DNA of 64,000 nucleotides. Origin: Cupriavidus necator (GTDB lineage: Bacteria; Pseudomonadota; Gammaproteobacteria; Burkholderiales; Burkholderiaceae). Position 1 is the stretch's first letter. Each line of letters starts with the position of its first letter. The position numbers and the translations under genes were made by a program. The stretch is from assembly GCF_013141915.1 (NCBI RefSeq), contig NZ_SROX01000019.1, positions 62,001 through 126,000 on the forward strand. Direction: 5' to 3'. The notes under the pieces were generated by a model. The model was not told the DNA's origin. It searched no databases and saw only the letters and a program-made list of their open reading frames with translations. Shown in pieces: positions 43,413 through 51,423 of the stretch.

Positions 43413-44462
43413 CTAGCGGTCGCCGCGGATCGGGCCATACTCGGCCGGCACCCATGCATAGCCGGCGCTCTCGCGGCGCACATGGCCCAGGCCCGGGAAC
43501 GGCATATGCGCGCCACCCACCCACAGCCGGCCCCGGGCCGCCTGCTCCAGCAAGCGCTTGCGCGTGATGACGGCCTGGTGGCTGTCGACGTCGAATTCGA
43601 TTGCCACTTGCGGCCGCCGCAGTTGCAGCGCGTGGTTGTGCACGATGTCGCCCCACAGCAGCAGGCTGTCGTTGCCCGAGGTGAACAGGTAGCCGCTGTG
43701 GCCCGGGGTATGCCCGTTGGCCGGCACTACGCGCATCCCGGGAATGGGCTCGCCGCCGGCGCCGCCGTTGAAGGTGCGCAAACGCTGCGCCGCCTGGTAC
43801 GGCGCCACCGCGGCACGCGCCATGGCGAACAGGCCCTGCGCATCCTTCGGCGCAGCGGCGGCGTTGGCGTCGCTCAGCCAGTAATCGAGGTCGGCCTTGT
43901 CCACATACACCGTCGCGTTCGGGAACGCGGCCTTGCCGTCGGCGGCCAGGCCGCAGGCATGGTCGCCATGCAGGTGCGTGAGCAGCACGGTGTCGACCTG
44001 TTCGGGCGCATAGCCCGCAGCGCGCAGGTTCTCGCCGATGCGTCCCAGCGTCGGCCCGAAACAGGCCGCCGCGCCGGTGTCGACCAGCACCAGGTGGCTG
44101 CCGGTATGGATCAGGTAAGCATTGACGGCGGTCTGCATGCCCGGCGTCGAGGCCACGAACATGCGCGCCAGCAAGCTCTGTACTTCACGGGCACTGGTGT
44201 ACTTGAAGATATTCGGATCCAGATCGATGTAGCCGTCATAGAGCGCGGTGACTTCGAGCTGGCCGACCATCATGCGGTAGTAGCCCGGCACCTGGGTCTT
44301 CTGCTGTGCCGGCGGCGTGGCGGTCTGCGCGCCGGCCACGCCGACGGCCAGCACGGCGCTGCCCATGGCGATGGCGAGGACGGCACGCGATACGGCCCGG
44401 CGCAGCGTCGGGCGCTGGCGTCGGCTGGAGGTGGCATGGCGCACCACGGACTGCAGCTTCAT
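43413..44462 (-). CDS. Secreted metallo-beta-lactamase-fold hydrolase
   Basis: A 349-residue protein with an N-terminal export signal (RRAVSRAVLAIAMGSAVLAV, cut after AGA near residue 45; the n-region is unusually long and basic). The metal-binding HxHxDH is LLTHLHGDHACGL (about residue 164), with further ligands in ANGHTPGHSGYLF and a WGDIVHNHAL aspartate. Such proteins hydrolyse lactones, thioesters or beta-lactams in the periplasm; this branch is mostly uncharacterised. It is downstream of a Bug receptor gene, beyond a terminator. Confidence 0.87.
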   Translation of the reverse strand: MKLQSVVRHATSSRRQRPTLRRAVSRAVLAIAMGSAVLAVGVAGAQTATPPAQQKTQVPGYYRMMVGQLEVTALYDGYIDLDPNIFKYTSAREVQSLLARMFVASTPGMQTAVNAYLIHTGSHLVLVDTGAAACFGPTLGRIGENLRAAGYAPEQVDTVLLTHLHGDHACGLAADGKAAFPNATVYVDKADLDYWLSDANAAAAPKDAQGLFAMARAAVAPYQAAQRLRTFNGGAGGEPIPGMRVVPANGHTPGHSGYLFTSGNDSLLLWGDIVHNHALQLRRPQVAIEFDVDSHQAVITRKRLLEQAARGRLWVGGAHMPFPGLGHVRRESAGYAWVPAEYGPIRGDR

Positions 44463-44572
44463 ATCCTGATCCTGTTCTGGTTGGTGTTGTCGAGGAGCAG
44501 GCCGGCGCCGACGGCGCGCGCGGCCAGCACATATCTTAGCCGCGCCTTGCCGGACAAGGGCGCAAGGGTCAA

Positions 44573-44592
44573 AGCGTACCTACTTCTGCGTA
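44573..44592 (-). repeat. Dispersed 20-bp repeat, copy 5
   Basis: On the minus strand this reads TACGCAGAAGTAGGTACGCT and starts within the T-run of the Bug-gene terminator, in the same orientation as that gene. It is the most divergent copy. Confidence 0.55.
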
Positions 44593-44619
44593 AAAAACGG
44601 GGCCACGTGGCCCCGTTTT
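44592..44619 (-). terminator. Intrinsic terminator of the Bug receptor gene
   Basis: AAAACGGGGCCAC (44594-44606) and GTGGCCCCGTTTT (44607-44619) form a perfect 13-bp arm palindrome. On the minus strand TTTTTT follows. It ends the leftward Bug-gene transcript. Confidence 0.85.
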
Positions 44620-44649
44620 CCATGCGTGGGAGCTTGCGCCGCTCCGCAT

Positions 44650-45615
44650 TCACTCTGGCTGGATATTCGCCGCCTTGATGATGCGGCCCCACTTGCCGGA
44701 CTCCTGCGACTGGAACTTCGCCAGTTCCGCGGGCGTGCTGGTGAAGACCTCGGTGCCGGTCGACTTGTAGAAGCCGGCGGCGGTCTCGCTGCGCGCGGCC
44801 TTGACCATCAGCGCATTGAGCCGCGCCACCACCGGCTGCGGCGTACCCGCGGGTGCGTAGGCGGCGAACCAGTAGCTCATCTCGTAGCCCTTGACGCCGG
44901 CTTCATCGATGGTCGGCACTTCCGGCGCCAGCGGCGAGCGCGCCTTGCCCGACACGCCCAGCGCGCGCAGCTTGCCGCTCTTGACCTGCGGCAGGCCGGT
45001 GGCGGTGTCGGTGATCATCATCTGGATCTGGTTGCCGAGCAGGTCGGTGATGGCCAGCGGGTTGCTCTTGTACGGCACGTGCAGCAGCTGCACCTGTGCC
45101 ATCTGCTGGAACAGCTCGCCGGCGATGCGCGATGACGAACTGCCGCTGCCGAAGCTGAGCTTGCCGGGCTGTTGCCGCGCCAGCGCGATGAATTCGCCCA
45201 CGGTCTTGGCCGGCACCTGCGGATTCACCACCATGATCTGGCCGCCGCGTCCCAGCGCAGTGATCGGCGCATAGTCCTTGACCGGGTCGTAGGGCAGCTT
45301 CTTGTACAGGTGCTCGTTGGCCGCATGCGTGGTGTTGGTGCTGATCAGCACGGTGTAGCCGTCCGGTGCCGCCTTGGCGACGTCGGACGCGGCGATGAAG
45401 CCGTTGGCCCCGGGCTTGTTGTCGACCACCACGGTGACCTTGCTGTCCACGGTGATGGCCTGGCCGATGGCGCGTGCCAGCTGGTCGGTGGCACTGCCCG
45501 CGGCGAACGGCACCACGAAGCGGATCGGCTTGTCCGGGAACTCGGCCCAGGCCTGCCCCGCGGGCAGGACCAGGGCGAACGCTACCGCGGCCAGTGGCTT
45601 GAGAAACGGGTTCAT
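44650..45615 (-). CDS. Tripartite tricarboxylate transporter (Bug) periplasmic receptor
   Basis: A 321-residue protein starting at ATG 45615 with AACAGGAGACTCC upstream. The signal peptide ends PAGQAWA. Diagnostic segments are KPIRFVVPFAAGSATDQLAR and VVVDNKPGANGFIAASDVAK around residue 75. No TctAB partner is adjacent. It is downstream of the AtuA pair in a probable operon, so it may capture the acid that the AtuA system handles. Confidence 0.92.
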   Translation of the reverse strand: MNPFLKPLAAVAFALVLPAGQAWAEFPDKPIRFVVPFAAGSATDQLARAIGQAITVDSKVTVVVDNKPGANGFIAASDVAKAAPDGYTVLISTNTTHAANEHLYKKLPYDPVKDYAPITALGRGGQIMVVNPQVPAKTVGEFIALARQQPGKLSFGSGSSSSRIAGELFQQMAQVQLLHVPYKSNPLAITDLLGNQIQMMITDTATGLPQVKSGKLRALGVSGKARSPLAPEVPTIDEAGVKGYEMSYWFAAYAPAGTPQPVVARLNALMVKAARSETAAGFYKSTGTEVFTSTPAELAKFQSQESGKWGRIIKAANIQPE

Positions 45616-45655
45616 GGAGTCTCCTGTTGAAATCGTTGTCGGTGGAAGCAATGGA

Positions 45656-46006
45656 TCAGTTGGCGTGGTCGGCCGCCGCGAGCCGCGGCGGCAGCGGGAT
45701 CTCGAGCTGCAGCAGGCGGAACGACAGCGCCTTGCCATGGGTGTCGAGGTTGAGCGCATCGTTGACGCCGCCATCGAGCACGCCGTCGAGGACGAAGTTC
45801 ATCGCATGCAGCGAGGGCACCAGGTAGCGCGTGACCGCCCCGGGCCGGCGCTCGCGAAACAGGGCGCGTACCGCGTCTTCGGTCACGTGCGCCACCAGGT
45901 GGTCGAAGTCGCGCGCGTCATAGGCAATCACGCTGATGTTGGAACGGTCGCCCTTGTCGCCGGTGCGGCCATGGGCGAACTGGTAGAGCGACGCGGTGGC
46001 GGTCAT
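45656..46006 (-). CDS. AtuA C-terminal-domain-like small protein
   Basis: A 116-residue protein starting at ATG 46006 with GAGGAG upstream. YQFAHGRTGDKGDRSNISVI near residue 8 and VPSLHAMNFVLDGVLDGGVN near 65 are the conserved blocks of the small domain that is fused to, or encoded beside, AtuA/DUF1446 proteins. It follows the DUF1446 gene by 12 bases and is probably its partner subunit. Confidence 0.85.
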   Translation of the reverse strand: MTATASLYQFAHGRTGDKGDRSNISVIAYDARDFDHLVAHVTEDAVRALFRERRPGAVTRYLVPSLHAMNFVLDGVLDGGVNDALNLDTHGKALSFRLLQLEIPLPPRLAAADHAN

Positions 46007-46018
46007 GGGCAAGACTCC

Positions 46019-47380
46019 TCAGGCGATGAAGGTATGGGTGGCGGTGACGGCCTCGCGCGGCACCAGGCACGATACCGCGTTCAGCCGCGCGCGCTGGGCG
46101 GTGCGCACGCCGCCGCCGCCGGCCGGGCCGCAGGTATAGAGCGCATTGACCTCGCGCTGCAGCGCCTGCGCCACGGCCACGTCGTCATGCGCCAGCGCGG
46201 CGCGCAAACGCACGTCCTGCGCCTGTGCCTCGTACGGCTGAGGCTGCGCTAGCATGGCACCGCCGTCGTCGGCCAGCACACTGAGCACGCCGATCAGGTC
46301 AAAGCGAAGCGGCACCTCGTGGCCCAGCAGCTGCATGCGCCGGCGTAGGATGTCGGCGGCCAGCCGCGCGCGCGCCGCGGCGTTGGGTCCCGCGTAAGAG
46401 ATCTCGCCCTCGGCCAGCCAGCCGCCGTGGCTGAACACATTGGCCTTGAGCTGCGCCGGGCGCGGGTGGCCGCGCACATGGCGCACGCCGACGCGGTCCG
46501 GGCCCAGCTGCGCCACGGTGACGGCGCCGATGTCGGCGACCACGTCGGGCGTCAGATACGCGCACGGGTCGTGGACCTCGTACAGCAACTGCTCCTTGAC
46601 TGTGCGCAGGTCCACGCAACCGCCGGTTTGGGCGGCCTTGAAGATCTCGATGGCGCCGTCGTCAGCGAGTTGCGCGATGGGGAAGCCCAGCGCGTGCACG
46701 TCGGGGACGTCTTTCCTGCCGGGATCGGCAAAGTAGCCGCCGGTGACCTGCGCCCCGCATTCCAGCAGATGACCGGCCATGGTGGCGGCCGCAAGCCGGT
46801 CCCAGTCGTCCCAGGACCAGCCGAAGTGCGCCATCGCCGGCCCCACCGCCAGCGCCGGATCGGCCACGCGTCCGCACACAACCACCTGCGCACCGGCCGT
46901 GAGCGCGTCGGCAATGCCTTGCGCGCCGATATAGGCGTTGGCGCAGACGAAGCGTTCAGCGTCGAAGGCATCGCCAAGAATGCCGTGCAGGCGCGCGCGC
47001 CCCGCATCGTCGGAAAGGTCATCGCCCTCCACCACCGCCACGCGCGGCACGGGCAACCCCAGTTCGTGGGCCAGTTGCAGCACGCGCCGCGCCGCGGCGC
47101 GCGGATTGGCGGCGCCGAAATTGCCGACGATGGGAATGCGGTGTTGCAGGCACAGGCCCAGCACCGGCGCCAGCAGCGCATCCAGCAGCGGCTCGTAGCC
47201 GTGCGCGGGATCGTTGCGCCGCGCCAGCTGCGCCAGCGCCAGGGTGCGCTCGGCCAGGGTCTCGAAGATCAGCGCGGCCGGCTGCGCCGCGGCGATCAGC
47301 GTGCGCACCACCGGCAGCGCGGCGTCGGTGCGGTCGCCGGAGAAGCCGGCGCCGGAGCCGATCAGCAAGGGAGCAGTCAT
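46019..47380 (-). CDS. AtuA-type acyclic terpene utilisation family protein (DUF1446)
   Basis: A 453-residue protein starting at ATG 47380 (MTAPLLIGSGAGFSGDRTDA). Family hallmarks are IGSGAGFSGDR, FETLAERTLALAQLARRNDP, PIVGNFGAANPRAAARRVLQ, VVCGRVADPALAVGPAMAHF and ECGAQVTGGYFADPGRKDVP. AtuA is required for citronellol/geranylate degradation in Pseudomonas; relatives serve other branched acids, and the reaction is unknown. It forms an operon with the small AtuA-like protein and the Bug receptor. A divergent LysR gene probably controls it. Confidence 0.9.
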   Translation of the reverse strand: MTAPLLIGSGAGFSGDRTDAALPVVRTLIAAAQPAALIFETLAERTLALAQLARRNDPAHGYEPLLDALLAPVLGLCLQHRIPIVGNFGAANPRAAARRVLQLAHELGLPVPRVAVVEGDDLSDDAGRARLHGILGDAFDAERFVCANAYIGAQGIADALTAGAQVVVCGRVADPALAVGPAMAHFGWSWDDWDRLAAATMAGHLLECGAQVTGGYFADPGRKDVPDVHALGFPIAQLADDGAIEIFKAAQTGGCVDLRTVKEQLLYEVHDPCAYLTPDVVADIGAVTVAQLGPDRVGVRHVRGHPRPAQLKANVFSHGGWLAEGEISYAGPNAAARARLAADILRRRMQLLGHEVPLRFDLIGVLSVLADDGGAMLAQPQPYEAQAQDVRLRAALAHDDVAVAQALQREVNALYTCGPAGGGGVRTAQRARLNAVSCLVPREAVTATHTFIA

Positions 47381-47474
47381 GGTCGGGAAGCAGTCGTTGG
47401 GCAGGGTCGATCCCATTCTAGGGCGCCCGCGCCCAGCCAAAAAATGGATTATTTGGATTAATCTATCGACTTGC

Positions 47475-47486
47475 TGGATATATCCA
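47475..47486. promoter_or_regulatory. Palindrome in the AtuA-LysR divergent region
   Basis: TGGATATATCCA, a perfect 12-bp palindrome, lies 9 bases before the LysR ATG (47495). The related TGGATTATTTGGATTAATC stands 30 bases upstream. Together they could be LysR recognition and activation sites, with autorepression. Confidence 0.45.
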
Positions 47487-47494
47487 TCGGGCCC

Positions 47495-48400
47495 ATGAAC
47501 CTGTCGGTCAAGCACCTGCGCGCCTTCGTGGCGCTGGCCACCTATCGCAATTTCACCCGTGCGGCGCGCGCCTGCCACCTGTCGCAGTCGGCCTTCAGCG
47601 CGCTGGTGCAGACGCTGGAAGAGCAGGCCGGCAGCCGGCTGTTCGAACGCACCACGCGGCACGTGGAGCTGAGCAGCGACGGCGTGCGCTTCGAGCAGAC
47701 CGCGCGCCGGCTGCTGGCGGACTTCGAGACCGCCTTCGAAGACCTGCGCGCGCATGCCGAGCGGCGCAAGGGCCGAGTTTCGATCGCGGCGCTGCCTTCG
47801 CTCGCCGGCGGCGACCTGCCGCCGCTGCTGGCGCAGTTTCGCGCGCGCTATCCGGGCATCGTGCTGGAATTGTTCGACCAGCTTGCCGATGGCTGCATCG
47901 AACTGGTCCGGCAGGGCCGCGCCGACTTTGCGCTGGCGCCCGCGCCGGCCCAGGACGACGACCTGCGCGTCGAGGCGCTGGTGCGCGACACCTTCCACCT
48001 GGTGTGTCCGGCGGATCATGCGCTGGCGCGCAAGCGGCGCATCACGCCGGAGATGCTGGCCGGCCTGCCGTTCATCCAGCTGTCGCGCACCACCAGCGTG
48101 CGCCAGCACCTGGACGCCGCGCTGCATCCGTTGCGCCTGGCCAGCGTGATGGAGGTAGAGCACCTCGCGACGGTCGCGGCGCTGGTGCAGGCGGGGCTTG
48201 GCATCAGCGCGGTGCCGTCGCTGGCGCTGTTCCAGTTCCGGCGCGAAGGGCTGGCGATCCGGCCGCTGCAGTTGCCGTCGCTGGTACGCGATATCTGCCT
48301 GGTGCGGCTGAAGGACCGCGGCGATTCAGCCGCGGCAGCCGCGATGATCGAAGCCTTGCAGGCGTTCTACCGCGGTGGCAAGGTCCCCGCGCGGCGCTGA
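47495..48400 (+). CDS. LysR-family regulator of the AtuA-Bug operon
   Basis: A 301-residue LysR protein; ATG 47495 (MNLSVKHLRAFVALATYRNF) chosen over 47471 because the LysR motif begins here. The recognition helix is ACHLSQSAFSALVQTLEE and is followed by RTTRHVELSSDGVRF. The effector domain spans residues about 90-295. It is divergent from the AtuA-type operon, 114 bases between starts, with palindromic AT-rich DNA between. Confidence 0.92.
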   Translation: MNLSVKHLRAFVALATYRNFTRAARACHLSQSAFSALVQTLEEQAGSRLFERTTRHVELSSDGVRFEQTARRLLADFETAFEDLRAHAERRKGRVSIAALPSLAGGDLPPLLAQFRARYPGIVLELFDQLADGCIELVRQGRADFALAPAPAQDDDLRVEALVRDTFHLVCPADHALARKRRITPEMLAGLPFIQLSRTTSVRQHLDAALHPLRLASVMEVEHLATVAALVQAGLGISAVPSLALFQFRREGLAIRPLQLPSLVRDICLVRLKDRGDSAAAAAMIEALQAFYRGGKVPARR

Positions 48401-48417
48401 ACCGCGGGCCGGAGCCG

Positions 48418-48437
48418 CACGCAGAATTGGGTACGCT
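48418..48437 (+). repeat. Dispersed 20-bp repeat, copy 6
   Basis: CACGCAGAATTGGGTACGCT, 18 bases after the LysR stop and in the same orientation, identical over 20 bases to copy 4. Confidence 0.7.
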
Positions 48438-48454
48438 CTGGCGTAAGCCGCGCG

Positions 48455-49246
48455 TCAGAAGTGGCCGAGATAGCCACCGTCGACCGCCAGCACCTGCCCG
48501 GTGACATACGACGCGGCCGGCGATGCCAGGAACACCACCGCGCCCGCCACCTCCTGCGGCTGCCCCCAGCGGCCCAGCGCTGTGCGCTGACGCAGCCACT
48601 CGGCCACGCTCTCGTCTGCCACCATGGGCTGGTTCGGTTCGGTGGCGAAATAGCCGGGGGCGATGGCGTTGACCGTGACGCCGTGGCGGCCCAGGTCCGC
48701 GGCCATGGCGCGCGTCAGTGCGTCCAGCCCGCCCTTGGTGGCGGGATACAGCACGTCGCCGGCGCGCGCCACCTGGCCCGCAATGGACGTGACATTGACG
48801 ATGCGCCCGTAGCCGCCGTGGCGCATGCGCTGCGCGGCCAGGCGGCACAGCGCGTACGGCGCCACCAGGTTGGTCTCGAGCATGGCGCGCAGGTCGCCGG
48901 CATCGAGCTGGGCCATGGTGTTGCGGTTGCGCGCGCCGGCATTGTTCACCAGGATGTCGAGCCGCCCATGGCCGGCGTCGATGCGGTCGAAAGCGGCCGA
49001 CACGGCGGACTCGTCGGTGATGTCGAGCACCAGCGCCTCGGCGCTGCCGCCGCGCGCCGCCAGCGTGGCAACAGCCTCTTGCACGCGTGGCGCATTGCGC
49101 GCCACCACCAGCACATGGGCGCCGGCATCGGCCAGCCCGGCGGCAATCGCCAGGCCCAGGCCCTGCGCGCCGCCGGTCACCAGCGCCACGCGGCCATGCA
49201 GTGAAAACGGGGTGCGCGAATCGGGGGAGGGGATCGGATTAGCCAT
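48455..49246 (-). CDS. Short-chain dehydrogenase/reductase (gluconate/3-oxoacyl type)
   Basis: A 263-residue SDR starting at ATG 49246. TGGAQGLGLAIA (residue 24), NNAGARNRN (about 100), VTSIAG (catalytic Ser) and YPATKGGLDALTRAMA (catalytic YxxxK, about 165) are intact. The end FLASPAASYVTGQVLAVDGG is standard. It resembles gluconate 5-dehydrogenase-like enzymes, but the substrate is unknown. It is transcribed alone, convergent with the LysR gene. Confidence 0.88.
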   Translation of the reverse strand: MANPIPSPDSRTPFSLHGRVALVTGGAQGLGLAIAAGLADAGAHVLVVARNAPRVQEAVATLAARGGSAEALVLDITDESAVSAAFDRIDAGHGRLDILVNNAGARNRNTMAQLDAGDLRAMLETNLVAPYALCRLAAQRMRHGGYGRIVNVTSIAGQVARAGDVLYPATKGGLDALTRAMAADLGRHGVTVNAIAPGYFATEPNQPMVADESVAEWLRQRTALGRWGQPQEVAGAVVFLASPAASYVTGQVLAVDGGYLGHF

Positions 49247-49294
49247 GCGGGCGACTATACCGCAGGCGGCCGGCCCTGGCCCCGTGACTGCGCG

Positions 49295-50431
49295 CTAGCG
49301 GATCAGCTTGCCGGTGGACGACACGATCGACATTTCCACGAACGACGAGCCGGTGTGGCGCGCGGCGCTGTAGCTGATCAGGATGCCTCCGAGGTCATAG
49401 TCGCGCATGCCTTCCAGCGCCGCGACCAGCCGTTCGCGGGTCAGGTCGGGGCCGGCGCGGCGCAGCCCTTCGACCAGCACCTTGGCCGACATGAAGCCCT
49501 CCATGCCGGCGTTGGACAACTCCACGCCCTGCTGCCGCGCCAGGCTGCGGTATTCGCTGGCCAGCGTCATCTGGCTGGAGTTGGTGCCGGGCACCACCTG
49601 GGTGATGATCAGGCCGCGCGCGTCGTCGCCGAGTTCACGGATAAAGGCGTCGGCGGCATTGTTGGACAGCGTGACGAACTGCGCCTCGCTGCCGGCGCGG
49701 CGCAGCTCGCGGATGACGCGCGCCGCCTCGGAGCCCGAGCCGATCACCAGCACCGCCTGCGGGTTGGCCTTGTGCATGGCGGCCACGCCCTGGCTGATGT
49801 CGCCCATCGGCCGGGAGAAACTGATCGTGGCCGCGGGCTGCACGCCGCGCGCCTGCAGCGCGCCGTTGTAGCCTTCCAGCACGTCCTTGCCGAAGCCGTC
49901 GTTAGCGTAGAAGATGCCGATGCGACTCATGCCCGACGTAGCCAGGTGGTTGATCGCCCGCGCCACCTCGTCCTGGTACTTGGCGCGCACGTTGAACACG
50001 TAGCGGTTCACCGGCCGGTGCAGCGTGATGGCGCCGGTCAGCGGCGCCACCAGCGGCACCTTCTGCGCGGCGATGATGGGCAGAATGCTTTCGTTCTGCG
50101 GCGTGCCGCGCACCATGAAGAGCGCGAACACCTTGTCTTCGTCGAGCAGCTTGCGCACATTGTCGGGCGTGCGCTTCGGGTCGAAGCCGTCATCGTACGT
50201 GACCAGTTCGATGCGCCGGCCGGCAACGCCGCCGCTGGCATTGACCGTGCGCAGGTACACCTGTGCGCCGGCGATCTGCTCCTTGACCGAGCCCGCCACT
50301 GGCCCCGTGATGCCGGCCGACTGGCCGATGCGGATGGTGTTGCGGGTCACGCCCGGCTCCGCCAGGGCCGTCTGCGCGGCCCACCCCAGCGTGGCGGCCA
50401 GCACGCCGCACGCGATCCATTTCGCCTTCAT
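49295..50431 (-). CDS. Branched-chain amino acid-type ABC transporter binding protein
   Basis: A 378-residue periplasmic protein starting at ATG 50431 with GGAGGGG upstream. The signal peptide is MKAKWIACGVLAATLGWAAQ ending ALA. The mature part (RNTIRIGQSAGITGPVAGSV, VYLRTVNASGGVAGRRIELV, TYDDGFDP) matches type I LivJ-like ligand domains. No permease or ATPase gene accompanies it, so it is an orphan receptor that may share the Liv permease or act in sensing. Confidence 0.9.
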   Translation of the reverse strand: MKAKWIACGVLAATLGWAAQTALAEPGVTRNTIRIGQSAGITGPVAGSVKEQIAGAQVYLRTVNASGGVAGRRIELVTYDDGFDPKRTPDNVRKLLDEDKVFALFMVRGTPQNESILPIIAAQKVPLVAPLTGAITLHRPVNRYVFNVRAKYQDEVARAINHLATSGMSRIGIFYANDGFGKDVLEGYNGALQARGVQPAATISFSRPMGDISQGVAAMHKANPQAVLVIGSGSEAARVIRELRRAGSEAQFVTLSNNAADAFIRELGDDARGLIITQVVPGTNSSQMTLASEYRSLARQQGVELSNAGMEGFMSAKVLVEGLRRAGPDLTRERLVAALEGMRDYDLGGILISYSAARHTGSSFVEMSIVSSTGKLIR

Positions 50432-50571
50432 TGTCTCGACCCCTCCGCCTGGACGGCTGCTTTCATTGTTCTGTGGCGGCGCGGCGGGCATGGCCCGGCG
50501 CCGTCACGCAAGTTACCGCATGCGTCCGAGCCGGGCAAACCGGGAAATCATGGGGTGTTGCAGCAGCATCA

Positions 50572-50596
50572 CACCGGAACCGGAGCGGTTCCGGTG
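50572..50596. terminator. Hairpin downstream of the DUF1269-like gene
   Basis: CACCGGAACCG and CGGTTCCGGTG form a perfect 11-bp stem with a 3-base loop, about 100 bases past the stop of the gene at 50697. There is no T-run. Confidence 0.4.
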
Positions 50597-50696
50597 CGGG
50601 CCGGGGCGCGTAACAGGGAACGCGCCGGAACGCGCCGCAAGGGCGCGGCAGGAGACATGCAGCGCCGCGAGGCGCTGGCCGGCAACAACTGCCGGA

Positions 50697-51209
50697 TCAG
50701 GGGAACGCCGGTACGGCCGGATCCATGCCGGCGAAGCTGGCTTCCGGGTGCGCGTTGCGCAGCAGGGTTTCGACTTCCTCGATGCGGCCGCGCGGCACGT
50801 CCACCATCAGCAGGATCTTGCCCGCTTCGATGTCCTTCTCGAACGCGCGCAGCCGGCTGTTGGGCGCGGAACTGCCGATCATGCTGGCGGCCCAGGCCCC
50901 GAACACCGCGCCCAGCACCGCCAGCACGCCGACCAGGCCCCACTGCGGGGTATCGCTGACGATGGGGAACATCGCCACCACGACGCCAGCCACCACGCCC
51001 ACGCCGCCGCCCACCATCAGGCCCATTTCAGCGGCATGAACGATGTCGGAGGTCTGGAACAGGTTGGCTTCATGCAGGCCGGTCATGTCGGCACCGTCGC
51101 GCGCCACGAAGTGGATGTGGCGGTTCTCGAGGCGTGCCAGCAGCAGGTCATCCATGGTGCGTTTGGCACTCGCCAGGTCGGGCAACAACCAGAAGATGCG
51201 TTTGCGCAT
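50697..51209 (-). CDS. DUF1269-like membrane-associated protein
   Basis: A 170-residue protein starting at ATG 51209 with AAGGAGAGAGA upstream. The N-terminus (RIFWLLPDLASAKRTMDDLL) has a ferredoxin-like appearance. Residues 60-120 form a Gly-rich hydrophobic hairpin (GLMVGGGVGVVAGVVVAMFP; LAVLGAVFGAWAASMIGSSA) of glycine-zipper type. The C-terminal ILLMVDVPRGRIEEVETLLR completes the DUF1269-like layout. Function is unknown; relatives are linked to stress or envelope maintenance. Confidence 0.75.
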   Translation of the reverse strand: MRKRIFWLLPDLASAKRTMDDLLLARLENRHIHFVARDGADMTGLHEANLFQTSDIVHAAEMGLMVGGGVGVVAGVVVAMFPIVSDTPQWGLVGVLAVLGAVFGAWAASMIGSSAPNSRLRAFEKDIEAGKILLMVDVPRGRIEEVETLLRNAHPEASFAGMDPAVPAFP

Positions 51210-51423
51210 GTCTCTCTCCTTGTTCAGGCCGCGCCACCGGTGAGGTGGAAACCGCGCGGAAAGTACCGCTGGCGGCGCGGGGTTATTTCTTTGTACGCCG
51301 TTCATGGGGCCAGCGCAAGGCGCCTTTCGGCGCTGGCGCACCGTGCCGGCGCATGTGACGCGCACGCGTAGTCCGCGCGGGCGGGGCACCCGTCACGTCT
51401 GCGCGGCGCGGCGTGCCGGCGGC

